This document shows positions 7,987 to 16,269 of a DNA stretch of 64,000 nucleotides, piece after piece. Each line of letters opens with the position of its first letter. The first letter of the stretch is position 1. The position numbers were made by a program, and so were the translations under genes. Origin of the DNA: Pseudomonas sp. DG56-2 (lineage in GTDB: Bacteria > Pseudomonadota > Gammaproteobacteria > Pseudomonadales > Pseudomonadaceae); assembly GCF_004803755.1 (NCBI RefSeq), contig NZ_CP032311.1, forward strand, positions 1,442,501 through 1,506,500. The letters are read 5' to 3'. The notes beneath the pieces are model-generated. The model was not told where the DNA came from. It saw only the letters and a list, made by a program, of their open reading frames with translations, and ran no database searches.

Positions 7987-10542
7987 ATGAATGCAGAAAC
8001 TATCGTCCAGCGGCAAAAGTTGATCATCGTCGGCAACGGCATGGTCGGGCATCACTGCGTTGAGCAACTGATTGAGCGCAATGCCTTGAGCCGTTTCGAG
8101 GTGCGGGTGTTCGGTGAGGAGCGCCAGCGTGCCTACGACCGTGTTCACTTGTCCGAGTATTTCAGTGGCAGCGACGCTGAAGCCTTAGCCCTGGGTGCTG
8201 CGAGCCTGTACGCCGACAGCGGCGTCAGCCTGCATTTGGGTGAAGCCGTGCTGGAGATCGACCGCGACCGCTGTGAAGTGCTGACGTCGGCTGGTCGCTA
8301 CCCCTATGATCAATTGATCCTGGCCACCGGTTCATACCCTTTCGTTCCGCCAGTCGTCGGCTGCGAAGGGGCGTCGCGTCTGGTCTACCGCACCCTCGAT
8401 GACCTTGATGGCATCCGCGCGGCAGCTGCCAATGCACGGCGCGGTGTGGTGGTCGGCGGTGGCTTGTTGGGGCTTGAAGCTGCCAATGCCCTGAAGTCAT
8501 TGGGGCTCGAAGCGCATGTGGTCGAGTTTGCACCACGCTTGATGCCGGTGCAGTTGGACAGCGAAGGTGGCGCAGCCCTGCGGGCGCAGATCGAGGCACT
8601 TGGCGTCGGTGTGCATGTCTCGCGTGGCACGCAAGCGGTGGTAACCGGTGAAGATTATCGCTACCGGATGAACTTCGAGGGTGGCGAATTCCTGGAAACC
8701 GACCTGATCGTGTTTTCCGCCGGTATCCGCCCGCAGGATGCCCTGGGGCGCAACAGCGGTTTGGAGATTGCCGCACGCGGTGGCGTGGTGATCGACAGCG
8801 ACTGTCGCAGCAGCGACCCGCGGATTTTTGCCATTGGCGAATGCGCATCGTGGAACGGCAGCGTGTTCGGTCTCGTAGCACCGGGCTACAGCATGGCGCG
8901 TAACGTTGCGGCGACGCTGATGGGGGATGCGGCCGCACGCTTCAACGGTGCCGACATGTCGACCAAGCTCAAGTTGCTCGGGGTTGACGTCGGTTCAATC
9001 GGCGATGCCCATGGTGCGACACCCGGGGCGCGTAGCTACCGTTTCATCGACGAAGCCAACTCGGCGTACCGCCGTCTGGTGGTGGATGCCTCGGGCAAAC
9101 GCGTGCTGGGCGCGGTACTGGTAGGCGACAACAGCTATTACGACACCTTGCTGCAATACGTGCAGAACGCAATTGCCCTGCCGGCTGATCCTGCGGCCTT
9201 GATTCTGCCGCAAGTCTCCGGGGCGCTGACCCTCGGTGCCGATGCCCTGCCGGACACTGCGACCATCTGCTCCTGCCACAACGTCAGCAAAGGCGCGATC
9301 TGCAGCGCCATCGACAAGGGTTGTGGCGAACTGGCTGCCCTCAAGCAACAGACCAAGGCGTGTACCGGTTGCGGTGGTTGCGCGGCATTGCTCAAGCAGG
9401 TCTTCGAGCACGAGCTGATTGCCCGGGGTGTCAGTGTCGACAAGAGCCTATGCGAACACTTTGCCTACACGCGCCAGGAGTTGTATGCCCTGGTGCGCGT
9501 TGAGGGCATCCTCAGTTTTGACGAAATGCTCGCCAAGCATGGTCGCGGCCATGTCGGTTGCGACATTTGCAAGCCCACGGTCGGCTCCATCCTCGCATCG
9601 TGCTGGAACCAGCCCATCATGGACGCATCGCTGGTGCCGTTGCAGGACACCAACGACACCTTCATGGCCAACATGCAAAAGAATGGTACCTATTCGGTTG
9701 TGCCGCGAATTCCTGGCGGTGAAATTACCCCGGACAAGCTCATCGTCATCGGTGAGGTGGCGAAAAAGTACGACCTCTACACCAAGATTACCGGTGGCCA
9801 GCGCATCGATCTTTTTGGCGCGCAATTGCACGAGTTGCCGGCGATCTGGGGTGAGCTGATCGAAGCCGGCTTCGAAACCGGCCACGCCTACGGCAAGTCC
9901 ACGCGCACGGTGAAATCCTGTGTCGGCAGCACCTGGTGTCGCTACGGCGTGCAGGACAGCGTGAAGATGGCCTTGCTTCTGGAGGACCGCTACAAGGGCC
10001 TGCGCTCGCCGCACAAACTCAAGTTCGCGGTTTCTGGCTGCACCCGTGAATGTGCCGAGGCGCAGAGCAAGGATATTGGTGTAATCGCCACCGAGAAGGG
10101 CTGGAACCTGTACATCTGCGGCAATGGCGGCATGCGTCCGCGGCATGCCGAGCTGTTCGCCACTGATCTGGATGATGCCGGGCTGATCCGCCTCATCGAC
10201 CGGGTGCTGATGTTCTACATCCGCACCGCCGACAAATTGCAGCGCACGTCGGTCTGGCGCGAGAGCCTGGAAGGCGGCTTGAACTATCTGAAACAGGTCA
10301 TTATCGAAGATTCACTAGGCCTGGCTGCCGAGCTGGAAGCTCAGATGCAGTTAGTGGTCGATCGCTACGAATGTGAATGGGCCAATGCTCTCAAGGATCC
10401 CGAGAAGCTCAAGCGCTTTCGCACTTTCGTCAATGACCATCGCCCAGATCCCGGCGTGCACTTTGTTCGTGAGCGTGGTCAACGCCGCCCCATTGCCGCC
10501 GCAGAGCTTCACTTGATCCCGACCACTGAAGAGGTGCTGTGA
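7987..10542 (+). CDS. nirB: NADH-dependent assimilatory nitrite reductase, large subunit
   Basis: The 851-aa NirB reduces nitrite to ammonium with six electrons in the cytoplasm. The N-terminal FAD motif IIVGNGMVGHHCVEQL and NAD motif VVGGGLLGLEAANAL form the pyridine-nucleotide oxidoreductase half. A BFD-type [2Fe-2S] region (CSCHNVSKG...CTGCGGC, about 427-465) follows. The siroheme/[4Fe-4S] half carries cysteines in KSCVGSTWCR (about 642) and GCTRECAEAQ (about 684). Length is normal for the family. A GAGGAT ribosome site precedes the ATG. The stop overlaps the nirD start (TGATG), indicating translational coupling. Confidence 0.96.
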   Translation: MNAETIVQRQKLIIVGNGMVGHHCVEQLIERNALSRFEVRVFGEERQRAYDRVHLSEYFSGSDAEALALGAASLYADSGVSLHLGEAVLEIDRDRCEVLTSAGRYPYDQLILATGSYPFVPPVVGCEGASRLVYRTLDDLDGIRAAAANARRGVVVGGGLLGLEAANALKSLGLEAHVVEFAPRLMPVQLDSEGGAALRAQIEALGVGVHVSRGTQAVVTGEDYRYRMNFEGGEFLETDLIVFSAGIRPQDALGRNSGLEIAARGGVVIDSDCRSSDPRIFAIGECASWNGSVFGLVAPGYSMARNVAATLMGDAAARFNGADMSTKLKLLGVDVGSIGDAHGATPGARSYRFIDEANSAYRRLVVDASGKRVLGAVLVGDNSYYDTLLQYVQNAIALPADPAALILPQVSGALTLGADALPDTATICSCHNVSKGAICSAIDKGCGELAALKQQTKACTGCGGCAALLKQVFEHELIARGVSVDKSLCEHFAYTRQELYALVRVEGILSFDEMLAKHGRGHVGCDICKPTVGSILASCWNQPIMDASLVPLQDTNDTFMANMQKNGTYSVVPRIPGGEITPDKLIVIGEVAKKYDLYTKITGGQRIDLFGAQLHELPAIWGELIEAGFETGHAYGKSTRTVKSCVGSTWCRYGVQDSVKMALLLEDRYKGLRSPHKLKFAVSGCTRECAEAQSKDIGVIATEKGWNLYICGNGGMRPRHAELFATDLDDAGLIRLIDRVLMFYIRTADKLQRTSVWRESLEGGLNYLKQVIIEDSLGLAAELEAQMQLVVDRYECEWANALKDPEKLKRFRTFVNDHRPDPGVHFVRERGQRRPIAAAELHLIPTTEEVL

Positions 10543-10904
10543 TGAGTCTGTCCAATGCTGCTGTAAACCTGCAAACCCAAGACTGGCAAACGGTGTGCAA
10601 ACGCCAGGACCTGGTTGCGCAATCGGGCGTGGTTGTCTGGTTCGAAGGCCGGCAGGTGGCGTTGTTCTACCTGCCTGAGGAGCAAACCCCGGTATTTGCC
10701 ATCGACAACCACGACCCCAAGTCAGGTGCCAATGTGATCGGTCGCGGCCTGATCGGACACATCAAGGGCGAGTTGGTGGTGGCAGCGCCCTTGTACAAAC
10801 AGCATTTCAGCCTCCGCGATGGCCACTGCCTGGAGGATGCACAGCAGGGGCTGCAAGTATGGCCGGTGCGGATTCGCGGTGACCAGGTAGAGATCGGAAT
10901 GTAG
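10542..10904 (+). CDS. nirD: Nitrite reductase small subunit NirD
   Basis: This 120-aa Rieske-fold protein partners NirB. The Rieske cluster ligands are absent (the region reads AIDNHDPKSGANVIGRGL without the Cys-His pairs), as is usual for NirD, which keeps the fold without the iron-sulfur centre. The ATG at 10542 overlaps the nirB stop; a GTG one codon upstream is possible. No terminator is visible between nirD and the LysR gene 63 bases downstream, so some readthrough is likely. Confidence 0.95.
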   Translation: MSLSNAAVNLQTQDWQTVCKRQDLVAQSGVVVWFEGRQVALFYLPEEQTPVFAIDNHDPKSGANVIGRGLIGHIKGELVVAAPLYKQHFSLRDGHCLEDAQQGLQVWPVRIRGDQVEIGM

Positions 10905-10912
10905 TAACAACA

Positions 10913-10974
10913 GGTTCATCCGGCGAAAGCAGTCGCAGACGGGTCAGGGCCTCGATAAACTTCGCGGATGAACC
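10913..10974 (+). promoter_or_regulatory. Long inverted repeat burying the LysR gene start codon
   Basis: GGTTCATCCG (10913-10922) is the exact reverse complement of CGGATGAACC (10965-10974). After a one-base bulge, CGAA (10924-10927) pairs with TTCG (10961-10964). The right arm contains the ATG (10968-10970) of the LysR gene. In RNA this 14-bp hairpin with a loop of about 33 nt would sequester the start codon. No clear Shine-Dalgarno is visible. As DNA it could alternatively be an autoregulatory operator. Confidence 0.6.
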
Positions 10975-11900
10975 TCGACACCCGAATCAAGTTCCGCCAC
11001 CTGTTGTGCTTTCTCGAAATCGCTCGTCAGGGCAGTTTCGCCAAGGCTGCTGACGCCATGGCGATCAGTCAGCCGGCGATTTCCAAGACCCTCAAGGAGC
11101 TTGAAGCGCTTTTGCAGACCCGCCTGTTCGAGCGCAGCAAGCAGGGCGTCGAACTGACCTCTGCCGGGGTGCGCTTCATGCGCTACGCAGGGCCCAGTGT
11201 GCAGGCCTTGCGCGAAGGCGTGAGTAGCTTGCGTGGCGAAGAACATGCGCCACCACAGGTCAAGGTCGGTGTACTGTCGACGGTGGAAAGCCTGCTGATG
11301 CCAGAGGTGCTGTGCCGCCTGCATCAGCGTCATCAGGCCCTGGTGGTCAGTGTCGCCACCGGGCCCAGCGCGCACCTGCTGGCGCAACTGCATGTCGGCG
11401 AGCTTGACCTGGTGATCGGACGCATGACCGACAGTCCGCAGATCCAGGGCCTATCGTTCGAACATCTGTACAGCGAGTCGATGTCACTGGTGGTGCGTCC
11501 GGCTCATCCGTTGCTTGCGCGCCAGCCCGTCGAGCGCAGCCAACTGGGGCGTTACCCATTGGTGCTACCGCTGGCCGGCACCACTATTCGCAAGCATGCC
11601 GACAGCTTGTTTATCCAGTGCGCCATCGAGCAGCCGGCCCAGCGCCTGGAAACCCTTTCGCCCGCCTTGAGCCGGCGTTACGTGCAAAGCAGTGACGCGG
11701 TGTGGGTCGCACCCAGGGATGCGGTGCGCATCGACCTGGGGCGCGGTGAGTTGTGCGAGCTGGACCTTGGCGTACAAGAGCCGGGCGGCTCGGTAGGCAT
11801 CTGTAGCAATGCCGCTTTGCCGTTGAGCTTGCCCACGCGCTGGCTGTGCGAAGTGCTGCGCGAAGTGGCAGGGCAGTACCGCGATGGCAGCTACCCGTGA
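10968..11900 (+). CDS. pcaQ: LysR-family regulator, PcaQ-like
   Basis: The 310-aa protein has an N-terminal winged helix-turn-helix (FAKAADAMAISQPAISKTLKELE, about 25-47) and a LysR substrate-binding domain. The N-terminus (DTRIKFRHLLCFLEIARQGS) and the effector domain resemble PcaQ, the activator of protocatechuate (pca) catabolic genes. No pca gene is in the window, so the target is unproven and the symbol is provisional. It follows nirBD on the same strand, which probably reflects neighbourhood rather than shared function. Translation may be limited by the hairpin covering its ATG. Confidence 0.75.
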   Translation: MNLDTRIKFRHLLCFLEIARQGSFAKAADAMAISQPAISKTLKELEALLQTRLFERSKQGVELTSAGVRFMRYAGPSVQALREGVSSLRGEEHAPPQVKVGVLSTVESLLMPEVLCRLHQRHQALVVSVATGPSAHLLAQLHVGELDLVIGRMTDSPQIQGLSFEHLYSESMSLVVRPAHPLLARQPVERSQLGRYPLVLPLAGTTIRKHADSLFIQCAIEQPAQRLETLSPALSRRYVQSSDAVWVAPRDAVRIDLGRGELCELDLGVQEPGGSVGICSNAALPLSLPTRWLCEVLREVAGQYRDGSYP

Positions 11901-12019
11901 AATCCTGGCAATCTTACAAACAGCTACAAAACCTGCTGGAAGAAGTTGCCCAAGTGCGTGGCCCCGTCAATACTGGCCACTGGCTGCAGCTTTGTATGAA
12001 GATGGATTTACTTGGCTGA
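11897..12019 (+). CDS. Possible small ORF overlapping the end of the LysR gene
   Basis: A GTG overlaps the LysR stop (GTGA) and opens a 40-codon frame, VKSWQSYKQLQNLLEEVAQV... ending CMKMDLLG. The first half would form an amphipathic helix, and the composition looks protein-like rather than random. The coupled GTGA start is a common operon arrangement. I recognise no family. It fills part of the gap before the FKBP gene and could equally be non-coding. Confidence 0.3.
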   Translation: MKSWQSYKQLQNLLEEVAQVRGPVNTGHWLQLCMKMDLLG

Positions 12020-12127
12020 ACTTATCCGGCTTTTCTTGCTCTCATGCCGGTAGCCATTGGTCGTGGCCGCCTGATAAGCTCGCGGCTTTACTCGATTGCC
12101 CTATTGGCGCATGAACAAGGAAATAGC

Positions 12128-12862
12128 ATGAAACAGCATCGGTTGGCGGCTGCGGTTGCCCTGGTTAGTCTGGTCCTGGCGGGTTGCGATTCGCAGACCA
12201 GCGTCGAGCTCAAGACTCCGGCACAGAAAGCCTCCTACGGTATTGGCCTGAACATGGGCAAAAGCCTGGCTCAGGAAGGCATGGACGACCTTGATTCTAA
12301 AGCTGTCGCTCAAGGCATCGAAGATGCTGTCGGCAAGAAAGAACAGAAAATCAAGGACGAAGAACTGGTCGAAGCCTTTGCTGCCTTGCAGAAGCGCGCT
12401 GAAGAGCGCCTGGTCAAGATGAGCGAAGAATCGGCTGCCGCTGGCAAGAAGTTCCTTGATGAAAACGGCAAGAAAGCCGGTGTCGTCACCACTGCTTCGG
12501 GCCTGCAGTACGAAGTGGTCAAGAAGGCCGACGGCGCTCAGCCCAAGCCTACCGACGTAGTCACTGTTCACTACGAAGGCAAGCTGATCGACGGCAAGGT
12601 ATTCGACAGTTCGGTCGAGCGCGGCAGCCCGATCGACCTGCCAGTAAGCGGCGTGATCCCGGGTTGGGTCGAAGGCCTGCAACTGATGCACGTTGGTGAG
12701 AAGTACAAGCTGTTCATTCCGTCGGACCTGGCTTACGGCGCACAAAGCCCAAGCCCGATGATCCCGGCCAATTCGGTTCTGGTATTCGAACTGGAACTGC
12801 TGGGCATCAAGGACCAGGCCAAGCCTGACGCCGAGGCGCCAGCTGATCCTGCAGCCGAGTAA
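12128..12862 (+). CDS. FKBP-type peptidyl-prolyl isomerase lipoprotein (FklB/Mip-like)
   Basis: The 244-aa protein starts with a lipoprotein signal ending in the lipobox LAGC (Cys near residue 20). A helical dimerisation domain (about 30-125) and a C-terminal FKBP domain follow (VTVHYEGKLIDGKVFDSS, LMHVGEKYKLFIPSDLAYG). It probably catalyses proline isomerisation during folding of envelope proteins, anchored in the outer membrane as in Mip. The ATG at 12128 follows AAGGA; the frame stays open upstream but lacks a signal. The Ala/Pro-rich tail (DAEAPADPAAE) is a common linker-like end. A strong terminator follows. Confidence 0.92.
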   Translation: MKQHRLAAAVALVSLVLAGCDSQTSVELKTPAQKASYGIGLNMGKSLAQEGMDDLDSKAVAQGIEDAVGKKEQKIKDEELVEAFAALQKRAEERLVKMSEESAAAGKKFLDENGKKAGVVTTASGLQYEVVKKADGAQPKPTDVVTVHYEGKLIDGKVFDSSVERGSPIDLPVSGVIPGWVEGLQLMHVGEKYKLFIPSDLAYGAQSPSPMIPANSVLVFELELLGIKDQAKPDAEAPADPAAE

Positions 12863-12880
12863 ATTCGCTTGCAGTACCGA

Positions 12881-12912
12881 CAACGCCCCGTCTCTACGGG
12901 GCGTTGTTGTTT
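12881..12912 (+). terminator. Terminator of the FKBP gene
   Basis: A perfect 10-bp stem CAACGCCCCG/CGGGGCGTTG with a six-base loop is followed by TTGTTTG, 18 nt after the stop codon. Confidence 0.85.
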
Positions 12913-13093
12913 GTGTAATCGATACGAACGCTGTAGGGCTCAGACGGTCTGAAAAGCTGCACCCCATGTGTAAAAGGTGCAGGATTGGCAAAACGTTTGC
13001 GCAATTGAAACAGGTGTGTAAAAAACGCCCGATTTAAGCCCGGCCCTTGCCGGACGGGCGCCCTGAGCTCCAAAAGTGGCTCTGTTCACAAGG

Positions 13094-13116
13094 TTATCCA
13101 CAATAATTGTGGATAA
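13094..13116. promoter_or_regulatory. Inverted pair of perfect DnaA boxes
   Basis: TTATCCACA (13094-13102) and its exact inverse TGTGGATAA (13108-13116) match the DnaA-box consensus TTATNCACA and are separated by 5 bp. Outer G/C bases extend the palindrome. It lies 27 bp upstream of the YkvA-family gene, in its likely promoter. The chromosomal origin is not nearby (no dnaA, dnaN or gidA genes), so this would be a regulatory or titration site. Confidence 0.65.
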
Positions 13117-13143
13117 CATTTCCCCGGTGGGGATGGAGGACGT

Positions 13144-13584
13144 ATGAAAGCTCCGTGGAATTTCGCCCGCTTTCTGCCCTTGGCCGAGCGATTGCTCAGC
13201 CGTGGCCGTCTGCCAGCGTTGATTTTCGCCGTGGCGCGCAAAGGCCCACGGCTGGGCAAGCTGCGCGAAGACGTGCGCTTGATGCAGGCGCTGTGCCTGG
13301 CCTGGTGGCGCGGTGAATACCGCTCGATCAGCACCAAGGCGCTGGTTACCGTCGTCGCCGGGTTGCTGTACTTCGTAAGCCCGCTGGATGCCATTCCCGA
13401 CTGGTTGCTGGGGGTTGGCATGCTGGATGATATCGCCGTCCTGGCCTGGGTAATGAAGGCTGTATCCGATGAGCTGGCGGCGTTCAGCGCCTGGCGCAAG
13501 CGTCAGGCGCCGGAAAAACTGCGGGTTGTCGAACGCCTGCCCGATACCCCTGAAGCGCTACGCCTGGAGCAGACCAAAGGCTAA
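13144..13584 (+). CDS. YkvA/DUF1232 family membrane protein
   Basis: The 146-aa protein has a central DUF1232 core with the diagnostic string YFVSPLDAIPDWL followed by GMLDDIAVLAWV, one or two hydrophobic helices and basic ends. The family has no agreed function. A GGAGGA ribosome site lies 5 bases before the ATG. The DnaA-box pair is directly upstream. It appears to be transcribed alone. Confidence 0.88.
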   Translation: MKAPWNFARFLPLAERLLSRGRLPALIFAVARKGPRLGKLREDVRLMQALCLAWWRGEYRSISTKALVTVVAGLLYFVSPLDAIPDWLLGVGMLDDIAVLAWVMKAVSDELAAFSAWRKRQAPEKLRVVERLPDTPEALRLEQTKG

Positions 13585-13628
13585 TTTCATCAGTACGCTG
13601 CACACCCTTGTGGGCTGGTAATATAATT

Positions 13629-13667
13629 GGCATAAGGATTATGCCTACAAATTACATCTCGTAATCC
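13629..13667. promoter_or_regulatory. Nested inverted repeats before the XRE gene, probable operator
   Basis: GGCATAA-GGA-TTATGCC (13629-13645) is a perfect 7-bp dyad. GGATTA (13636-13641) is repeated in reverse as TAATCC (13662-13667). CCTACAA also occurs twice (13644-13650, 13667-13673). The cluster ends 15 bases before the start of a helix-turn-helix gene and is unusually AT-rich, which suggests autoregulation. Confidence 0.55.
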
Positions 13668-13682
13668 TACAAGGGGGTTGCA

Positions 13683-14021
13683 ATGGGTATTCAGGTCATC
13701 AGCCGGGACGGTCAACCCGAATATGCGGTTGTACCTTGGGAGCAGTACCAGGCACTGCTCAAGGCAGCAGGCCAGTTGGAGTCGACGGTTGTTGAAGATG
13801 CGCATGCTACCTCTCAAGAAACCAGCAGCTTGCCGTGTTTCAGCGAGCTGGGGCGTTTGCGTGAAGGCAAGGGACTGGCCGCCGAGCAACTGGCTCGCAG
13901 CGTTGGTATCAGCCCGGTGTACCTGGCTTTGATCGAGAGCGGCGAGCGCCACCCCGATGCCGCGATTCGTCGTAGCCTGGCGTGGGAGCTAGGTGTACCT
14001 GGATGGAGCGAGCCGACGTGA
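13683..14021 (+). CDS. XRE-family regulator with antitoxin-like N-terminus
   Basis: The 112-aa protein has two parts. Residues 1-30 (MGIQVISRDGQPEYAVVPWE...) resemble the N-terminal strand-helix of Phd/RelB-type antitoxins. Residues 55-105 form a Cro/C1-type HTH (LREGKGLAAEQLARSVGISPVYLALIESGERHP). The two are joined by an acidic linker. GGGGG precedes the ATG as ribosome site. It overlaps the next ORF by 19 bases, so the two are probably coupled. The partner does not look like a known toxin, so a toxin-antitoxin role is speculative. Confidence 0.8.
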   Translation: MGIQVISRDGQPEYAVVPWEQYQALLKAAGQLESTVVEDAHATSQETSSLPCFSELGRLREGKGLAAEQLARSVGISPVYLALIESGERHPDAAIRRSLAWELGVPGWSEPT

Positions 14022-14392
14022 GCGGCGTACGGATCAGCCGTCAGCACTGGGATGGCCTGCTCGATGAGCTGGATCTGGCTCGCCGCCAACGCCACCTGCT
14101 GACCTATCGTGCGTTACTTGAACGCCTGCAACTGCCCAGCCCTGCCATGCAAACCCTGACCGCGGCGCTGGAGCATCTGGCGGCACTCGATGCCCGTGCC
14201 GAACAGCCACTGCGCAGCTCGCTGGTGATCAGCCAGGGTGCCAGCCGCTTGCCACGTACCGGCTTTTTCGAGTGTGTGGAGCGCCTCGGACGCTTTACCG
14301 GCCCATCTGACGGAATGGCCGCTGCTTCCTGGCATGCCTCGGAAGTGGTGCGCGTGTTCGAATACAGCTATCCGGAAAAAGAAGAAGCCTGA
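14003..14392 (+). CDS. Hypothetical protein coupled to the XRE regulator
   Basis: This 129-aa soluble protein has a helical N-terminal half (LLDELDLARRQRHLLTYRALLERL) and a C-terminal segment with SRLPRTGFFECVERLGRF. I recognise no characterised family. The ATG at 14003 follows AGGTG; a GTG at 14018 overlapping the XRE stop (GTGA) is an equally reasonable start. The 3' end overlaps the convergent EAL-GGDEF gene by 25 bases. Context suggests a role with the XRE protein. Confidence 0.75.
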   Translation: MERADVSGVRISRQHWDGLLDELDLARRQRHLLTYRALLERLQLPSPAMQTLTAALEHLAALDARAEQPLRSSLVISQGASRLPRTGFFECVERLGRFTGPSDGMAAASWHASEVVRVFEYSYPEKEEA

Positions 14393-16146
14393 TCCGTACC
14401 CACGGTATCGATCAGGTACAGGCTGTGCCCGCACAGTTCCTTGGCCTGGTGCTTGGCCTGTGATGCCAGTTCGGCGAGCTGCCCGGCATCGAGGTCGGCG
14501 CATGCCTCCGGGCGCAGGTGCACCACGCCGATCGACAATGACAACAGCGCGAACTCCTGACGCTGCCCTTGCCGATTGGGGGCGATGAAACACCCGGCCT
14601 GCGCGTGTTCGGGGCGGTAGAAGCGCCGGCACTGGCGCTGGAAGTCTTCGAGCAGCAGTTGCAGCCTGCGCTCCCAGTCGGCAGAACCCAGAACCAGCAT
14701 GAAATCGTCACCGCCAATGTGACCGACGAAGTCGTGGTTGGGATCTACCCGTTCATTCAGGCACTGGGCCAGGCACAGCAAGACCTCGTCGCCACGGGCA
14801 TAACCGTAGATGTCATTGAAAGGTTTGAAACTGTCGATATCCACATAGCAGATTGTTGCCTCGCGCTGCTGTTGCAGCAGGCGAGTCAGGCACTGCTGGA
14901 TCGGTACGTTGCCAGGCAACAGGGTCAGGGGATTGGCGTAACGCGCCTGCTGGATTTTTTGTTCGGTGATCAACTTGAGCACATCGATTACCCGACCCAG
15001 GCCCAAGTAGCGGCCGTTATGAATAATGATGAAGTCTTCTTCAATGCGCTGGCGTGCTCGGCTGGTGAGCAAGCGACTGACCTGTTGCAGCGACTGGGTC
15101 AACTCCACGGCCAGAAAGTCGTCGCTCATCAGCCTGCTGATCGGCTTGCGGGCAAACAGGTCGGTGGCAAAGGGTTTGAGCAAGGCATCGGACAACGAAT
15201 GACGGTGGACGATACCGCAGGGTTGACGGTGTTCATTGAGCACTGCCAGCGAATTGAGGTTGGCCTGACGCCGAAACAGGTCCAACACCTGCGCGGTGGA
15301 GGTGCCCTGCGGCACCGCAGGCTGCTCGTTGAGCAGGGCCGCCAGGTTGCCGCTGTCTTCGCTCAGGGGCTGCATTTGCCGGTCAGGGCTGGCCAGCATG
15401 TGCTGGATATCTCGCGATGGCTGTTCCTGGGGACGGCCGAGCAGGTAGCCCTGAACAAGGTCGACGCCCATTTCGGTCAATACCTTGAGCTCTTCGGCAA
15501 GCTCGATGCCTTCGGCGATCACTTGCGCTCGCGATGCTCGGGCGATTTGCAGAATGGAACCGATGAACTCGCGTTTGACCGTGTCCAGGTGAATACCATC
15601 GATGAAGTGACGATCGATCTTGACGTAGTCCGGACGGAGTTCCGACCACAAGCGCAGGCTTGAATAGCCGGCGCCCAAGTCATCCAGGGCAATCGAAAAC
15701 CCCATGTCACGATAGTGGTGCAGGGCATTGAACAGCAGCTGGAAATCGTCGGTGGGCGTTTGTTCGGTGAGCTCGATGACCACCCGGCTTGGCGATAAAC
15801 CCAGCTCGTGAAGCATTTTCAAGGTGCGCCCAGACTGATACTGAGGCTCCAGCAAGGACTCAGGAGACACGTTGAGGAACAGCTTGCCATCCAGTTGCTG
15901 CTGACTGAAGCGTCGGCAGGCGCTTTCCCGGCAGGCCACTTCCAGCTCGGTCAGTCGACCGGCCTGGCGCGCGACGCCAAACAGGTTGATGGGGGAGTGC
16001 AACGGGCTGTTGGACGGGCCACGGCTCAAGGCTTCGTAGCCGAGGATACGCCGCTCGGACAGGCAGACAATCGGCTGGAACAGGCTGTGCAAGCCGCCTT
16101 GAGCAAGAATGGTGCTCAACGCGCTGAGCTGTTCGGTCACGGTCAT
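14368..16146 (-). CDS. EAL-CBS-GGDEF c-di-GMP signalling protein
   Basis: The 592-aa protein has the uncommon order EAL (about 1-250), CBS pair (about 270-400) and GGDEF (about 415-580), with no membrane segment. The EAL part keeps YEALSRG, NVSPES, ELTEQ, LDDLGAGYSS, YVKID and AEGIE, so phosphodiesterase activity is likely. The GGDEF site reads IGGDDF, also compatible with activity. The CBS pair may sense an adenine nucleotide and set the balance, which is inferred from the domain family. The gene follows prc on the same strand, with a terminator in between. Confidence 0.9.
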   Translation of the reverse strand: MTVTEQLSALSTILAQGGLHSLFQPIVCLSERRILGYEALSRGPSNSPLHSPINLFGVARQAGRLTELEVACRESACRRFSQQQLDGKLFLNVSPESLLEPQYQSGRTLKMLHELGLSPSRVVIELTEQTPTDDFQLLFNALHHYRDMGFSIALDDLGAGYSSLRLWSELRPDYVKIDRHFIDGIHLDTVKREFIGSILQIARASRAQVIAEGIELAEELKVLTEMGVDLVQGYLLGRPQEQPSRDIQHMLASPDRQMQPLSEDSGNLAALLNEQPAVPQGTSTAQVLDLFRRQANLNSLAVLNEHRQPCGIVHRHSLSDALLKPFATDLFARKPISRLMSDDFLAVELTQSLQQVSRLLTSRARQRIEEDFIIIHNGRYLGLGRVIDVLKLITEQKIQQARYANPLTLLPGNVPIQQCLTRLLQQQREATICYVDIDSFKPFNDIYGYARGDEVLLCLAQCLNERVDPNHDFVGHIGGDDFMLVLGSADWERRLQLLLEDFQRQCRRFYRPEHAQAGCFIAPNRQGQRQEFALLSLSIGVVHLRPEACADLDAGQLAELASQAKHQAKELCGHSLYLIDTVGTDQASSFSG

Positions 16147-16161
16147 GGCGGTACTACCTTG

Positions 16162-16198
16162 AAAAAAAGGGACTGAGGCCAGTGGCGCTCAGTCCCTT
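16162..16198 (-). terminator. Terminator downstream of prc
   Basis: AAGGGACTGAG (minus strand) pairs with CTCAGTCCCTT (11 bp, loop 10) and is followed on the minus strand by seven T residues. It sits between prc and the EAL gene start, separating the two transcripts. Confidence 0.88.
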
Positions 16199-16269
16199 AT
16201 TTCACGACAGAATCGTGACTGTTTAATGACGCAATGGAGGCACAGTCACATTATTTTGCCATCACCGTT

